From: Burkholderiales bacterium
GTDB lineage: Bacteria; Pseudomonadota; Gammaproteobacteria; Burkholderiales; Casimicrobiaceae
DNA: 64,000 bases
NCBI GenBank assembly: GCA_015075645.1
Contig: JABTUF010000005.1
Coordinates: forward strand, 418,970-482,969
Direction of reading: 5' to 3'
Part shown: positions 1 to 10,212 of the stretch, one piece after another
How the letters are laid out: each line of letters begins with the position of its first letter
How positions within the stretch are numbered: the stretch's first letter is position 1
The notes under the pieces: generated by a model
What the model saw: the letters and a program-made list of their open reading frames with translations, nothing else
What the model was told of the DNA's origin: nothing
Database searches by the model: none
Made by a program: the position numbers and the translations under genes

Positions 1-2536
1 TCGAGGTGTAGCGGTCGTCGCCGACCACGCGCTCGCTGATCAGGATCGAGTCCTCGTAGTTGTAGCCGTTCCAGGGCATGAACGCGACGAGCATGTTCTG
101 CCCGAGCGCGAGTTCGCCCAGGTCGGTCGACGCGCCGTCGGCGATGACGTCGTGCCGGGCGATCTGGTCGCCGATCTCCACCAGCGGACGCTGGTTGATG
201 TTGGTGTTCTGGTTGCTGCGCTTGTACTTGACCAGGTTGTAGATGTCGACGCCGACGTCGCCCGCCGCCGTCTCCGCGTCGTTCACGCGGACGACGATGC
301 GGCTGGCGTCGACGTAGTCGACCTTGCCGCCGCGGCGCGCCATCACCGCGGTGCCGGAGTCGACCGCGGCCGTGCGCTCGACGCCCGTGCCGACGAGCGG
401 CTTCTCCGGACGAAGGCATGGAACCGCCTGGCGCTGCATGTTCGAGCCCATCAACGCGCGGTTCGCGTCGTCGTGCTCGAGGAACGGAATCAGCGACGCG
501 GCCACCGAGACGATCTGCGCGGGGGCCACGTCCATGTACTGGACCTTGTCCGCCGTCGCGAGCATGAATTCGTTGCGGTTGCGGCAGCTGACCAGCTCGT
601 CGACCAGATTGCCCTTGCCGTCGACCTTCGCGTTCGCCTGCGCGATCACGTACTGCGACTCCTCGATCGCCGACAGGAACTGGATGTCGTCGGTGACGCG
701 GCTGTCGACCACCTTGCGGTACGGCGTCTCGAGGAAGCCGTACTCGTTGGTGCGCGCGTAGAGCGCGAGCGAGTTGATGAGGCCGATGTTCGGGCCTTCC
801 GGCGTCTCGATCGGGCAGACGCGCCCGTAGTGCGTCGGGTGCACGTCGCGGACCTCGAAGCCCGCGCGCTCGCGCGTCAGGCCGCCCGGCCCGAGCGCCG
901 AGACGCGGCGCTTGTGCGTGATCTCGGAGAGCGGGTTGGTCTGGTCCATGAACTGCGAGAGCTGCGAGGAGCCGAAGAACTCCTTGATCGCCGCCGAGAT
1001 CGGCTTGGCGTTGATCAGGTCGTGCGGCAGCAGGTTCTCGCTCTCCGCCTGACCCAGGCGCTCCTTCACCGCGCGCTCGACGCGCACGAGGCCCGAACGG
1101 AACTGGTTCTCCGCCAGCTCGCCGACCGAACGCACGCGGCGGTTGCCGAGGTGGTCGATGTCGTCGATCTCGCCGCGGCCGTTGCGCAGGTCGACGAGGA
1201 TGCGGATGACCGCGATGATGTCCTCGTTGGTGAGCGTGCCGGGGCCCTTGAGCTCGTCGCGGCCGACGCGGCGATTGAACTTCATGCGGCCGACCGCCGA
1301 CAGGTCGTAACGCTCCTCGGAGAAGAACAGGCCGTGGAACAGCGTCTCGACCGCGTCCTCGGTCGGCGGCTCGCCCGGCCGCATCATCCGGTAGATCGCG
1401 ACCTTCGCCGCGTACGGATCGGGCGTGTCGTCGCTCCGCAGCGTCTGCGAGATGAACGGACCCTGGCCGAGGTCGTTGGTGTAGATCGTGCTCACCTCGG
1501 CGACGCCGGCGTCGGCGAGCTTCTTCATGAGCTCCTCGGTCAGCTCGTCGTTGGCCTTGGCGATCACTTCGCCGGTCGACTTGTCGACGACGTCGGTGGC
1601 GAGCGTTCGGCCCAGGACGTAGTCGGCCGGCACCAGGATGCGCTTCACCCCGCCTTCGGCGAGCTCGCGCACGTGGCGCGCGGTGATCCGCTTGTCCTTC
1701 TGCACGACCACCTTGCCGTCCTTGCCCAGCACGTCGAAGCGCGCGACTTCGCCGCGCAGGCGCTCGGGCACGAAGTCGAGCTCGATGCCGCGCGTGCCGA
1801 AGTGGAACGTGTCGAAGTCGAAGAAGGTGCCGAGGATCTGCTCGTTGTTGAGCCCGATCGCCTTGAGCAGCGTCGTCACCGGCATCTTGCGGCGACGGTC
1901 GACGCGGAAGAACAGGAAGTCCTTCGGGTCGAACTCGAAGTCGAGCCAGCTCCCGCGGTACGGGATCACGCGGGCGGAGAACAGGAGCTTGCCCGAGCTG
2001 TGCGTCTTGCCGCGGTCGTGCTCGAAGAACACGCCCGGCGAGCGGTGGAGCTGCGAGACGATCACGCGTTCGGTGCCGTTGATGATGAACGAGCCGTTCT
2101 CGGTCATGAGCGGGATCTCGCCCATGTAGACCTCCTGCTCCTTCACCTCCTTCACGACCTCCTTGCCGGCGTCCCGCGGCGCGTCCTTGTCGAGCAGGAT
2201 CAGGCGCACCTTGGCGCGCAGCGCCGAGCAGAAGGTGAGACCGCGCTGCTGGCACTCGACGACGTCGAACGCCGGCGGAAGCAGCGAGAAGCTCACGAAC
2301 TCGAGGCGGGCGTTGCCCGAGTGGCTCGAGATCGGGAAGATCGACGTGAACGCGGCCTGCAGGCCTTCGTCCTTGCGCGCGTCCGCCGGCGAGTGCTCCT
2401 GCAGGAACGCGCGATAGGACGCGAGCTGCGTCTCCAGCAGGAACGGGACGCGGAGCACGCTCGCGCGCTTCGCGAAGCTCTTGCGGATGCGCTTCTTCTC
2501 GGTGAACGTGTAGGAATGGGTCGGGTTGGTCGCCAT
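1..2536 (-). CDS. rpoB: RNA polymerase beta subunit, N-terminal part
   Basis: This is the beta subunit of RNA polymerase, which forms part of the catalytic cleft. About 845 N-terminal residues are present of a family usually near 1,350-1,400; the rest lies beyond the left edge. The conserved [12 protein letters not shown] start, the beta-lobe region and the rifampicin cluster (about residues 522-548) are visible. Q528, D531, H541 and S546 match the wild-type drug-sensitive positions of E. coli (Q513, D516, H526, S531). The ATG at 2536 has only a distant AAGGA upstream and adds a few residues before the usual beta-proteobacterial N-terminus. It is last in the window of the tuf-secE-nusG-rplKAJL-rpoB operon, separated from rplL by a long structured spacer. 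Confidence 0.98.
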   Translation of the reverse strand, partial: MATNPTHSYTFTEKKRIRKSFAKRASVLRVPFLLETQLASYRAFLQEHSPADARKDEGLQAAFTSIFPISSHSGNARLEFVSFSLLPPAFDVVECQQRGLTFCSALRAKVRLILLDKDAPRDAGKEVVKEVKEQEVYMGEIPLMTENGSFIINGTERVIVSQLHRSPGVFFEHDRGKTHSSGKLLFSARVIPYRGSWLDFEFDPKDFLFFRVDRRRKMPVTTLLKAIGLNNEQILGTFFDFDTFHFGTRGIELDFVPERLRGEVARFDVLGKDGKVVVQKDKRITARHVRELAEGGVKRILVPADYVLGRTLATDVVDKSTGEVIAKANDELTEELMKKLADAGVAEVSTIYTNDLGQGPFISQTLRSDDTPDPYAAKVAIYRMMRPGEPPTEDAVETLFHGLFFSEERYDLSAVGRMKFNRRVGRDELKGPGTLTNEDIIAVIRILVDLRNGRGEIDDIDHLGNRRVRSVGELAENQFRSGLVRVERAVKERLGQAESENLLPHDLINAKPISAAIKEFFGSSQLSQFMDQTNPLSEITHKRRVSALGPGGLTRERAGFEVRDVHPTHYGRVCPIETPEGPNIGLINSLALYARTNEYGFLETPYRKVVDSRVTDDIQFLSAIEESQYVIAQANAKVDGKGNLVDELVSCRNRNEFMLATADKVQYMDVAPAQIVSVAASLIPFLEHDDANRALMGSNMQRQAVPCLRPEKPLVGTGVERTAAVDSGTAVMARRGGKVDYVDASRIVVRVNDAETAAGDVGVDIYNLVKYKRSNQNTNINQRPLVEIGDQIARHDVIADGASTDLGELALGQNMLVAFMPWNGYNYEDSILISERVVGDDRYTS

Positions 2537-3035
2537 GGCCGGGGTCGATCCTTGGTTGCGGTCGTTGCTCGAGATGCGATGCCGCACGGCCCATCCCGGG
2601 CCGCGCTCGGACTGTCCGGGGGCGTTGCGCCCCTGGCCTGGTGGCTGGCCTCTACCAGCCGCTGGCGGACGACGCACCGGGGAGGCGCGCCCGACCAAAC
2701 CCGTCTTCCGCAGTCGCGTCGGAAGACGAAGCACAGGGCGCTCGCGCGGAACGTCCTGTGCTTCGCCCCCTCGTCACCGAGGGAGCGACGCGCCGAACCG
2801 GTCTGGATGCGGCCGATCCGTCCACCATTCCATCCCGGGCAGGCAGCCCCGGGACGCTCCAATCATGAAAGCGCCGACCGCGCGACAGGGCGAACCGCCC
2901 GCCCCGCGCCCGGTACTTCGTACCTCCGGAAATCGACGGGTTCCGCCCGCGAATTCCGCCGCTTCAGCCTCTACGTCAGGCTCTCAGCGTCGTGATTTTT
3001 CCAAGGCGCGCGGCCGTCAGGCCTTGCGCGCCTTC
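2537..3035 (-). other. rplL-rpoB spacer with stacked hairpins
   Basis: This is a gene-free spacer of about 500 bases. Directly after the rplL stop is an inverted repeat (3003-3034, arms GGCGCGC plus GGCC, small TT bulge) without a T-run on the transcribed side. Further on are three adjacent hairpins: 2703-2710/2720-2727 (GTCTTCCG and complement), 2727-2737/2755-2765 (11-base arms CGAAGCACAGG) and 2768-2773/2778-2783 (CCCTCG). In E. coli the equivalent spacer holds a partial attenuator and an RNase III processing site that set the rplL:rpoB ratio. The same role is inferred here from position and structure. I see no coding capacity. Confidence 0.6.
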
Positions 3036-3419
<384 letters not shown>

Positions 3420-3479
3420 CGTGGACTCCTGGTTTTCGTGGATTCGTGAAAATGTCGTGGAAACGGCGCAGCGACGGCG

Positions 3480-4004
3480 TCAGGCCGCGGCCTTCGCGTC
3501 GCGCACGGCGGCGAGCGTCCGGACGAACTTGCCCGGGACCTCGTTCATCGTGCGGACCAGCTTGGCCACCGGCGCCTGCATCGTGCCCATCAGCTTCGCG
3601 ATCAGCTCGTCGCGCGACGGCAGCGCCGCCAGCGCCGTGATGTCCTTCGGAGACATCATCTGGCCCGGCATCGCGCCCGCCGTGATCACGAACTTCTCGT
3701 GGCCCTTGGCGAAGTCGTTCAGCACCTTCGCCACGGCGACCGGGTCGCTGCTGATGCCGTAGGTCAGCGGCCCGACCATGCTGTCGGACAGCTTCTCGAA
3801 CGGCGTGCCGGCGACCGCGCGGCGCACCAGGGTGTTCTTGACCACCCTGAAGTAGACCCCGGACGCCCGTGCCTTCGCGCGAAGCTGCGTCATGTCGGAG
3901 ACCGGCATGCCGCGATTCTCGGCGAGCACGATCGCCTGCGCCTTCGCCACCTGACCGGCGACTTCCGCGACGACCGCTTCCTTCTTCTGCAGATCGAGAC
4001 TCAA
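3480..4004 (-). CDS. rplJ: 50S ribosomal protein L10
   Basis: L10 is the base of the ribosomal stalk; its C-terminal helix binds L7/L12 dimers, and in E. coli the L10-L7/L12 complex represses its own mRNA. I place the start at a TTG (4004) rather than at the in-frame GTG at 4010. The GTG lies inside the Shine-Dalgarno sequence GGAGGTG, whereas TTG sits five bases downstream of GGAGG and yields the family N-terminus [12 protein letters not shown]. The result is 174 residues, normal for the family, ending [15 protein letters not shown] as in E. coli L10. The leader upstream is long and holds repeat-like sequence. Confidence 0.96.
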   Translation of the reverse strand: MSLDLQKKEAVVAEVAGQVAKAQAIVLAENRGMPVSDMTQLRAKARASGVYFRVVKNTLVRRAVAGTPFEKLSDSMVGPLTYGISSDPVAVAKVLNDFAKGHEKFVITAGAMPGQMMSPKDITALAALPSRDELIAKLMGTMQAPVAKLVRTMNEVPGKFVRTLAAVRDAKAAA

Positions 4005-4016
4005 GTTCACCTCCGT

Positions 4017-4383
4017 TTCAGGAGACAGGCAACAGGTAACAGAGGTCAGTCACGACCCACTGCAACCCACCCGCCTCCATGGCGAGCCGGCTTCGGCCCG
4101 TGTGCTCGGCGAACAGCGCCCTCGCACTTGTTGCGGTGGCCATCGAGTCCAGGAATGTCCTGTTCTGCGAGGGCACCATCTGCGCCGGGCCAGGAGTCAG
4201 AGGACAGGAGTCAGAAACTCCGACCTCCACACCATCGTCCCGTTTTGAGCTTTCGCCCCGGCGGTCTTTGACGGCAGGCCGTTCCAGCGTCGAAACGGCC
4301 TTCCCTCAATCCTGCGCAGGCATGCGACATCACCACCGACGCCCGCATGCACTGCCAACTGTCAACTGCCAACCGACTCCTGA
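4017..4383. repeat. rplJ-rplA spacer with heptamer repeat element
   Basis: This spacer of nearly 370 bases holds no gene. Its left part starts TTTCAGGAGACAGG and continues with CAACAGG/TAACAGA-type units (4017-4052). A degenerate direct repeat, caggagtcagagga/caggagtcagaaac, lies at 4189-4217. The right end (4351-4383) is an array of CAACTGC/CAACTGT heptamers ending GACTCCTGA, the inverse of the left TTCAGGAG. The same heptamers flank tRNA-Trp, tuf and tRNA-Gly/Tyr in this window. The region also occupies the place of the rplJ leader, so it may contain the L10 autoregulatory structure; none could be assigned by eye. Confidence 0.6.
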
Positions 4384-5112
4384 TCAGTGCGCCACGCTCT
4401 GCGCGATGTTGAGGCTGACGGGATCGACCCGCACGCCGGCGCCCATCGTCGAGCTGATGCTGACCTTCTTGAAGTAGATGCCCTTCGTCCCCTGCGGGCG
4501 CGCCTTGGACAGGGCGTCGATCAGCGCCGTCAGGTTGGTCTTGAGCTGGTCGGGCGTGAACGACGCGCGTCCGATCGTGCACTGGACGATGCCGGCCTTG
4601 TCGGTGCGGTACTGCACCTGGCCCGCCTTCGCGTTCCTCACGGCCAGGGCGACGTCCGCCGACACCGTACCGACTTTCGGGTTCGGCATGAGCCCGCGCG
4701 GACCGAGGATCTGGCCCAGCTGGCCGACGACCTTCATCGCGTCCGGAGAGGCGATGACGACGTCGAAATCCATGAACCCTTCCTTGATCTTCGCGGCGAG
4801 GTCGTCGAAACCGACGATGTCGGCGCCGGCGTCGGTCGCCTGCTTCGCCTTCTCGCCCTGCGCGAACACCGCCACGCGCACCTTCTTGCCGGTGCCGGCG
4901 GGCAGCACGACCGAGCCGCGGACGGTCTGGTCGGACTTCTTCGCGTCGACGCCGAGGTTCACCGCGACGTCCACCGATTCGTCGAACTTGGCGACGGCGG
5001 TCTCCTTGACGAGTTTCAGCGCGTCGTCGACCGGATACGCCTTGCTGCGGTCCACCTTGCCGCGGACCGCCTTCATGCGCTTCGACAAGCGCGGAGTCTT
5101 CTGTTCGGCCAT
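4384..5112 (-). CDS. rplA: 50S ribosomal protein L1
   Basis: L1 builds the mobile L1 stalk that guides deacylated tRNA from the E site, and in many bacteria represses the rplKA mRNA. The 242-residue product matches the family, including the segment [20 protein letters not shown] and the C-terminal GKGIY-like stretch [17 protein letters not shown]. The frame stays open far upstream, but the ATG at 5112 is chosen because it gives the conserved N-terminus [15 protein letters not shown]. It also lies two bases after the rplK stop with a GGGGTGA ribosome-binding site. It is translationally coupled to rplK. Confidence 0.98.
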   Translation of the reverse strand: MAEQKTPRLSKRMKAVRGKVDRSKAYPVDDALKLVKETAVAKFDESVDVAVNLGVDAKKSDQTVRGSVVLPAGTGKKVRVAVFAQGEKAKQATDAGADIVGFDDLAAKIKEGFMDFDVVIASPDAMKVVGQLGQILGPRGLMPNPKVGTVSADVALAVRNAKAGQVQYRTDKAGIVQCTIGRASFTPDQLKTNLTALIDALSKARPQGTKGIYFKKVSISSTMGAGVRVDPVSLNIAQSVAH

Positions 5113-5114
5113 GA

Positions 5115-5549
5115 TCACTTCACCCCTTCGACCGTGATGCCCATCGAGCGGGCGCTGCCGGCGATCGTGCGGACCGCGGCGTCGAGGTCGGCGGCGGTCA
5201 GGTCCGGCGTCTTCGTCTTCGCGATCTCCTCGGCCTGCGCGCGCGTCAGCTTGCCGACCTTGTCGATGTGGGGCTTGGAACTGCCCTTCTCGACCTTGGC
5301 GGCCTTCTTGATCAGCACGGTGGCCGGCGGCGTCTTCATCACGAACGTGAAGCTCTTGTCCGCGTACGCCGTGATCACGACCGGGATCGGCAGCCCGGCT
5401 TCCAGCTTCTGCGTCTGGGCGTTGAACGCCTTGCAGAATTCCATGATGTTGAGTCCGCGCTGGCCGAGCGCGGGACCGATCGGCGGCGAGGGGTTCGCCT
5501 TGCCGGCCGGCACCTGAAGCTTGATGAATCCGACGACTTTCTTCGCCAT
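5115..5549 (-). CDS. rplK: 50S ribosomal protein L11
   Basis: L11 binds the GTPase-associated centre of 23S rRNA and is needed for the RelA stringent response. The 144-residue product carries the proline-rich N-terminal domain ([20 protein letters not shown]), the target region of thiopeptide antibiotics. It also has the C-terminal RNA-binding domain ending [14 protein letters not shown]. The start ATG at 5549 follows AGGAGACGAAA. It precedes rplA by two bases and follows nusG after a spacer filled with a purine/pyrimidine inverted repeat. Confidence 0.98.
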   Translation of the reverse strand: MAKKVVGFIKLQVPAGKANPSPPIGPALGQRGLNIMEFCKAFNAQTQKLEAGLPIPVVITAYADKSFTFVMKTPPATVLIKKAAKVEKGSSKPHIDKVGKLTRAQAEEIAKTKTPDLTAADLDAAVRTIAGSARSMGITVEGVK

Positions 5550-5604
5550 TTTCGTCTCCTGCGGGTGCTAGCGGGCGCGACGCGCGCCCTCCCCGGTTGA
5601 TGCC

Positions 5605-5684
5605 GAGAAGGGGGAAGAGCGAAGGGGGAAGGGTGTCCGATCCGACTCGATGCACCCTTCTCCCTTCCCTCTTCTCCCTTCCCG
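5605..5684. repeat. Purine/pyrimidine inverted array between nusG and rplK
   Basis: A purine-rich arm made of GAAGGGGGAA-type units (5605-5635) faces a complementary pyrimidine-rich arm (5653-5684, CACCCTTCTCCCTTCCC-type) across a core of about 17 bases. In RNA this would fold into one long, imperfect, GA/UC-rich stem. It ends a few bases from the nusG stop codon. The layout (short tandem units, core, inverted units) resembles the TCAGTTG arrays elsewhere in this operon, but the unit is different. Confidence 0.65.
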
Positions 5685-5687
5685 CCT

Positions 5688-6224
5688 TTACGCCTTTTCC
5701 ACTTGCGCGAAATCCAGTTCCACCGGCGTAGACCGGCCGAAGATCGACACCGACACCTTGAGCTTGCTCTTCTCGTAGTTCACGTCCTCGACGTTGCCGT
5801 GGAAGTCGGTGAACGGGCCGTCCTTCACGCGCACCGCCTCGCCGACCTCGAACAGCACCTTCGGACGCGGCTTCTCGGCGCCCTCCTGCACCTGCTGCAG
5901 GATCGCGTCGACCTCCTTCTGGGTGATCGGCGTCGGCCGGTTGGCCGTGCCGCCGACGAACCCCGTCACCTTCGGCGTGCTCTTCACGAGGTGCCACGAG
6001 TCGTCGGTCATCTCCATCTCGACGAGCACGTAACCGGGGAAGAACTTCCGTTCCGAGGTCGCCTTCTGGCCGCCCTTCATCTCGACCACTTCCTCGACCG
6101 GCACCAGGATCTGACCGAACTGGTCGGCGATCTCCGAGCGCTTGATCCGGTCGGCCAGCGTGCGCTGCACGCTCTTCTCGAAGCCCGAGTAGGCGTGCAC
6201 CACGTACCACTTCCTCGCGTTCAT
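5688..6224 (-). CDS. nusG: Transcription termination/antitermination factor NusG
   Basis: NusG binds RNA polymerase through its NGN domain, suppresses pausing, and connects to Rho or ribosomal S10 through its KOW domain. The 178-residue protein begins [20 protein letters not shown], contains the [12 protein letters not shown] motif of the NGN domain, and ends in a KOW domain ([16 protein letters not shown]). The start ATG at 6224 overlaps the secE stop as ATGA. Longer upstream starts in the same frame run through secE in another reading frame and were rejected. Confidence 0.98.
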   Translation of the reverse strand: MNARKWYVVHAYSGFEKSVQRTLADRIKRSEIADQFGQILVPVEEVVEMKGGQKATSERKFFPGYVLVEMEMTDDSWHLVKSTPKVTGFVGGTANRPTPITQKEVDAILQQVQEGAEKPRPKVLFEVGEAVRVKDGPFTDFHGNVEDVNYEKSKLKVSVSIFGRSTPVELDFAQVEKA

Positions 6225-6568
6225 CCTGCGCCCCTTCCGGTCGCGAGCTTCACGATCCACGCGAGCAGCGTGTCGACCGAGAACAGGAACAGCGCCATGA
6301 CGACGACGAAGACGAACACGACCAGCGTCATCTGCGTCGTTTCCTTGCGCGAGGGCCAGGCCACGCGGCCGGCCTCCTGCCAGGACTCCTGCGCGAACGC
6401 GAAGAACGCCTTGCCCGGCGCGGACAGCCAGGCGACGCCGGCCGCCGCGGCGAGGCCCGCGAACACCATCAGCACGCGAAGCACGAGCGCGAGGTCCGGG
6501 AACGCGTAGTAGCCCCACACGCCCAGCACGACGCACCCGAACGCCAGCGCGATCTTTGCCTTGTCCAT
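6221..6568 (-). CDS. secE: Preprotein translocase subunit SecE
   Basis: SecE clamps the SecY channel of the general secretion pathway. At 115 residues it is the longer proteobacterial type, with three predicted membrane segments (about 6-24, 28-50 and 82-108). The conserved amphipathic motif [21 protein letters not shown] precedes the last of these. The start codon directly abuts an array of TCAGTTG heptamers, so there is no recognisable Shine-Dalgarno sequence upstream. This is unusual for an essential gene. Its stop overlaps the nusG start. Confidence 0.96.
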   Translation of the reverse strand: MDKAKIALAFGCVVLGVWGYYAFPDLALVLRVLMVFAGLAAAAGVAWLSAPGKAFFAFAQESWQEAGRVAWPSRKETTQMTLVVFVFVVVMALFLFSVDTLLAWIVKLATGRGAG

Positions 6569-6680
6569 TCAGTCGTCAGTTGTCAGTTGTCAGTTGTCAG
6601 TTGTCAGTCCATCGACGCTTGCCGACGCCGTGCTTCGCTCTGCCCCACTGCTGTCAACTGTCAACTGACAACTGACATCC
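6569..6680. repeat. Inverted heptamer arrays between secE and tRNA-Trp
   Basis: Six head-to-tail heptamers of TCAGTTG (first TCAGTCG, last TCAGTCC) occupy 6569-6610, starting on the base next to the secE ATG. After a core of about 40 bases, the inverse array (CAACTGT/CAACTGA units) occupies 6651-6677, just before the tRNA-Trp CCA end. The arms can pair into a long stem in the transcript between tRNA-Trp and secE. The same design recurs at 6761-6854 and 8437-8554. Confidence 0.85.
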
Positions 6681-6684
6681 GTCG

Positions 6685-6760
6685 TGGCAGGCCAGGAGGG
6701 AATCGAACCCCCAACCTGCGGTTTTGGAGACCGCCGCTCTGCCAATTGAGCTACTGGCCT
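6685..6760 (-). tRNA. tRNA-Trp (CCA anticodon)
   Basis: A complete 76-base tRNA including an encoded CCA (6685-6687). The acceptor stem pairs AGGCCAG with CTGGCCT and has discriminator G. The D-arm (TAGCTCAATTGGCAGAG), anticodon loop CTCCAAA with anticodon CCA, and T-loop GGTTCGATTCC are all present. It sits between tuf and secE and is part of the same operon. Confidence 0.97.
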
Positions 6761-6850
6761 GTTCAGGAGCCAGTTGTCAGTTGTCGGTTGTCAGTCGCGA
6801 CGCCGCTGCGCCGCTCTTGCTGCCAACTGCCAACTGTCAACTGCCAACTG

Positions 6851-6854
<4 letters not shown>
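6761..6854. repeat. Inverted heptamer arrays between tRNA-Trp and tuf
   Basis: The left arm begins directly at the tRNA-Trp 5' end: GTTCAGGAGC followed by CAGTTGT/CGGTTGT units up to about 6797. The core is about 22 bases. The right arm (6820-6854) is CTGCCAA/CTGTCAA heptamers. The last unit contributes the TGA stop codon of tuf (6851-6853), so the element abuts coding sequence with no gap. Arms are complementary and should fold in the tuf-tRNA-Trp transcript. Confidence 0.85.
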
Positions 6855-8041
<1,187 letters not shown>

Positions 8042-8160
8042 CGCTGTCTCTCCGACTCGCTCCTGCGTTGAACTCTCTCCAGGGCCCGCGGCGCCTCGCC
8101 GGCGGTCCCCGGGGCGGCTTTCCCGGCCGGAAGCTGGGGTTTGCTCCCGGCCGCGCTACC

Positions 8161-8235
8161 TGGTGCCCATGGCGCGGATTGAACGCGCGACCTCTCCCTT
8201 ACCAAGGGAGTGCTCTGCCACTGAGCTACATGGGC
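8161..8235 (-). tRNA. tRNA-Thr (GGT anticodon)
   Basis: A 75-base tRNA with encoded CCA. The acceptor stem begins GCCCATG, the anticodon stem CTCCC/GGGAG encloses loop TTGGTAA with anticodon GGT, and the T-loop is GTTCAATCC. It lies upstream of tuf in the same orientation, as thrT does in E. coli. Confidence 0.97.
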
Positions 8236-8362
8236 GTGTCGTCGTCTCGCACGCCACGCCCGTCGGGGCGCGTCCCTGTCCTGCCTTCGCCGCCGCGGCG
8301 GGATCCTCCTTCGCCGGCGACCATCACCTCGCCGGGTCCGCTCCGCGCCCGCCTGCGCGGAC

Positions 8363-8436
8363 TGGAGCGGGTGAAGGGAATCGAACCCTCGTCGTAAGCT
8401 TGGAAGGCTTCTGCTCTGCCATTGAGCTACACCCGC
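8363..8436 (-). tRNA. tRNA-Gly (TCC anticodon)
   Basis: A 74-base tRNA with encoded CCA. The acceptor stem GCGGGTG pairs with CACCCGC, the anticodon loop CTTCCAA carries anticodon TCC, and the T-arm GGGTTCGATTCCC is canonical. The spacer to tRNA-Thr (8236-8362) is GC-rich with no recognisable element. A heptamer repeat array begins one base from its 5' end. Confidence 0.97.
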
Positions 8437-8554
8437 GGTTCAGTTGACAGTTGTCAGTTGACAGTTGGCAGTAACTGCGCACCGCAGCCCAGGCAATCGG
8501 CGCCGACCCGCCGCGCCTTTACTGCCAACTGCCAACTGACAACTGACTCCTGAA
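8437..8554. repeat. Inverted heptamer arrays between tRNA-Gly and tRNA-Tyr
   Basis: Left arm 8438-8473: GTTCAGTTGACAGTTGTC-type heptamers ending GGCAGTAACTGCG. The core is about 45 bases. Right arm 8517-8554: ACTGCCAACTGCCAACTGAC-type heptamers ending GACTCCTGAA, adjacent to the tRNA-Tyr CCA. The ends carry the TTCAG/CTGAA inverted termini seen in the other copies. The element fills the whole space between the two tRNAs. Confidence 0.85.
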
Positions 8555-8639
<85 letters not shown>

Positions 8640-8651
8640 GCGAAACTCGAA

Positions 8652-8681
8652 ATTCTAGCAGCCGGACGCGGGGGCCGTCAA
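8652..8681 (-). promoter_or_regulatory. Promoter of tRNA-Tyr/tuf/ribosomal operon
   Basis: On the minus strand a -35 TTGACG (8676-8681) and a -10 TAGAAT (8652-8657) are separated by 18 bases. The -10 ends about 12 bases before the tRNA-Tyr 5' end. This is the best sigma70-type promoter in the window and is well placed to drive the whole tyr-gly-thr-tuf-trp-secE-nusG-rpl-rpoB series. Confidence 0.75.
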
Positions 8682-8901
8682 ACCGCGCCGGACTCGCGAC
8701 GCCGCCGGCCACCGCGCCAGCGTCTCCTTTGCAATCAAGGGGTTGCCGACTCGACCGGCGGAGGGTCCGGCCGCCAGTGTCGTCCGCCCCCTTCGCCACC
8801 CGACTCGCCGCCGCCGAGGCGCGTCCCCCCGCGGCGGGCGCGTGCGGCCCGCGGGGCGCACGGCATAATCGGGCCGTCACCAGGGATCGGGAGACCGGCC
8901 G

Positions 8902-10212
8902 ATGCGTTGCTGCCATGCCGACTTCGCGCTCGTCGAGGGCGGCGATCGCGGATTCACCGTCGGAATGCCGACGTTCACGTTCGGGTCCGGCGTGCTCGCC
9001 GAGGCCGGCGACAACGCGCTCGAGCTCGGCATGCGTCGGGTCGCGCTCTACACCGACGCGCGCCTCGCGGGAGGCGAGCACGTCGCGAAGGTGCGCGCGT
9101 CGCTCTCCGCGGCGGGCGTCGACGTCGCGGTCTACGACGCGGTGAAGATCGAGCCCGACGACGCCTCGTTCCGCGACGCCGCGCGTTTCGCGGCCGACGG
9201 GCGTTTCGACGGGTACGTGTCGGTCGGCGGCGGCTCGGTGATGGACACCTGCAAGGTGGCCAACCTCTACGCCGAGCACCCGGCCGAATTCATGGCCTAC
9301 GTGAACGCGCCGATCGGCGAGGGACGCCGCGTACCCGGCGCGGTGCGTCCGCACATCGCCTGCCCGACGACGGCGGGCACCGGCTCGGAGACCACCGGCA
9401 TCGCGATCTTCACGTTGCGCTCGATCAACGCGAAGACCGGCATCATCTCGCGGCGGCTGATTCCCTCGGTGGCCCTCGTCGACCCCGACGTGACACGATC
9501 GCTGCCGGGCGCCGCGGTCGCCGCGACGGGCTTCGACTGCATGAGCCACGCGCTCGAGTCGATCACCGCGCGCGCGTTCCCGCGCAGGCTCAATCCGGCG
9601 AAGGGCGTGCTGCGCCCGGTGTCGCAAGGCGCGAACGCCTTCTCCGACATGCTCGCGACCGAGGCGTTGAAGCTCGTCGGCGCGTTCCTCGAGCGCGCGG
9701 TGCGCGACGCGTCCGACACCGAGGCGCGCACCGAGATGATGTATGCGGCGATGCTCGCGGGCATCGCGTTCAACGCCGCCGGCTGCCACCTGCCGCACGG
9801 GCTCTCCTACGCGGTGTCGGGGCTCACGAAGGACTGGCACGTGCCGGGCTACCCCGAAGGCGCGTCGCTCGTGCCGCACGGCATGGCCGTCGTGCTCAAC
9901 AACCCGTCCGTCTGGCGACACACCGCGCCGGCGAGCCCCGAACGGCACCTGCACTGCGCGCAGTGCCTCGGCGCCGACGTGCGCGGCGCGGGGCCGGAAT
10001 TCGCGGGCGAGGCGCTCGCCTCGCGCGTCGTCTCGCTGATGCGCGCGACCGGCATGCCGAACGGCCTCGCCGCGCTCGGCTTCGACGAGTCGCACGTCGA
10101 CGCGCTCGCCACCGGCGCGGAGCCGCAGTACCGGGTCATCAAGAACGCGCCCGTCGACATCGGGCGCGAAGAGCTCAGGACGCTGTTCCGGGCGGCGTTG
10201 CGCTACTGGTAG
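8902..10212 (+). CDS. Iron-containing alcohol dehydrogenase, hydroxyacid-oxoacid transhydrogenase-like
   Basis: This is a 436-residue member of the group III (iron-type) alcohol dehydrogenases. The NAD-binding motif VGGGSVMDTCK, the PTTAGTGSETTG segment and metal-binding positions in GFDCMSHALES and GCHLPHGLSY are present. The long tail with HMxxPERH-like TAPASPERHLHCAQCLG is typical of hydroxyacid-oxoacid transhydrogenase (ADHFE1-like) proteins, which couple oxidation of a hydroxyacid such as 4-hydroxybutyrate to reduction of 2-oxoglutarate. ATG 8902 has GGGAG upstream; ATG 8965 is an alternative. A CATAAT box lies at 8864-8869. Its 3' end overlaps the convergent phoR by 38 bases. Substrate is inferred only. 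Confidence 0.85.
   Translation: MRCCHADFALVEGGDRGFTVGMPTFTFGSGVLAEAGDNALELGMRRVALYTDARLAGGEHVAKVRASLSAAGVDVAVYDAVKIEPDDASFRDAARFAADGRFDGYVSVGGGSVMDTCKVANLYAEHPAEFMAYVNAPIGEGRRVPGAVRPHIACPTTAGTGSETTGIAIFTLRSINAKTGIISRRLIPSVALVDPDVTRSLPGAAVAATGFDCMSHALESITARAFPRRLNPAKGVLRPVSQGANAFSDMLATEALKLVGAFLERAVRDASDTEARTEMMYAAMLAGIAFNAAGCHLPHGLSYAVSGLTKDWHVPGYPEGASLVPHGMAVVLNNPSVWRHTAPASPERHLHCAQCLGADVRGAGPEFAGEALASRVVSLMRATGMPNGLAALGFDESHVDALATGAEPQYRVIKNAPVDIGREELRTLFRAALRYW

Noticed and set aside
900..980. Possible rifampicin resistance in RpoB
   Set aside because: Key positions Q528, D531, H541 and S546 are wild type. The Thr in MDQTNPLSE instead of Asn is common in betaproteobacteria.
152..2995. A 947-codon open frame on the plus strand
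   Set aside because: It is antisense to rpoB, composed mostly of Arg, Val, Asp, Ala and Leu as expected for the reverse of a high-GC gene, and has no recognisable domain.
3003..3034. Intrinsic terminator after rplL
   Set aside because: The T-run (2994-2999) is on the plus strand before the hairpin; on the transcribed strand the hairpin is followed by GGAAAAATC, not U-residues.
4384..6210. Extended minus-strand open frame running through rplK and nusG into rplA
   Set aside because: Only the last 242 residues match L1; the upstream part is out of frame with the real genes rplK and nusG.
6569..6680. Rho-independent terminator between tRNA-Trp and secE
   Set aside because: The stem could form but is not GC-rich at its base and has no T-run; downstream secE-nusG expression is expected from the same transcript.
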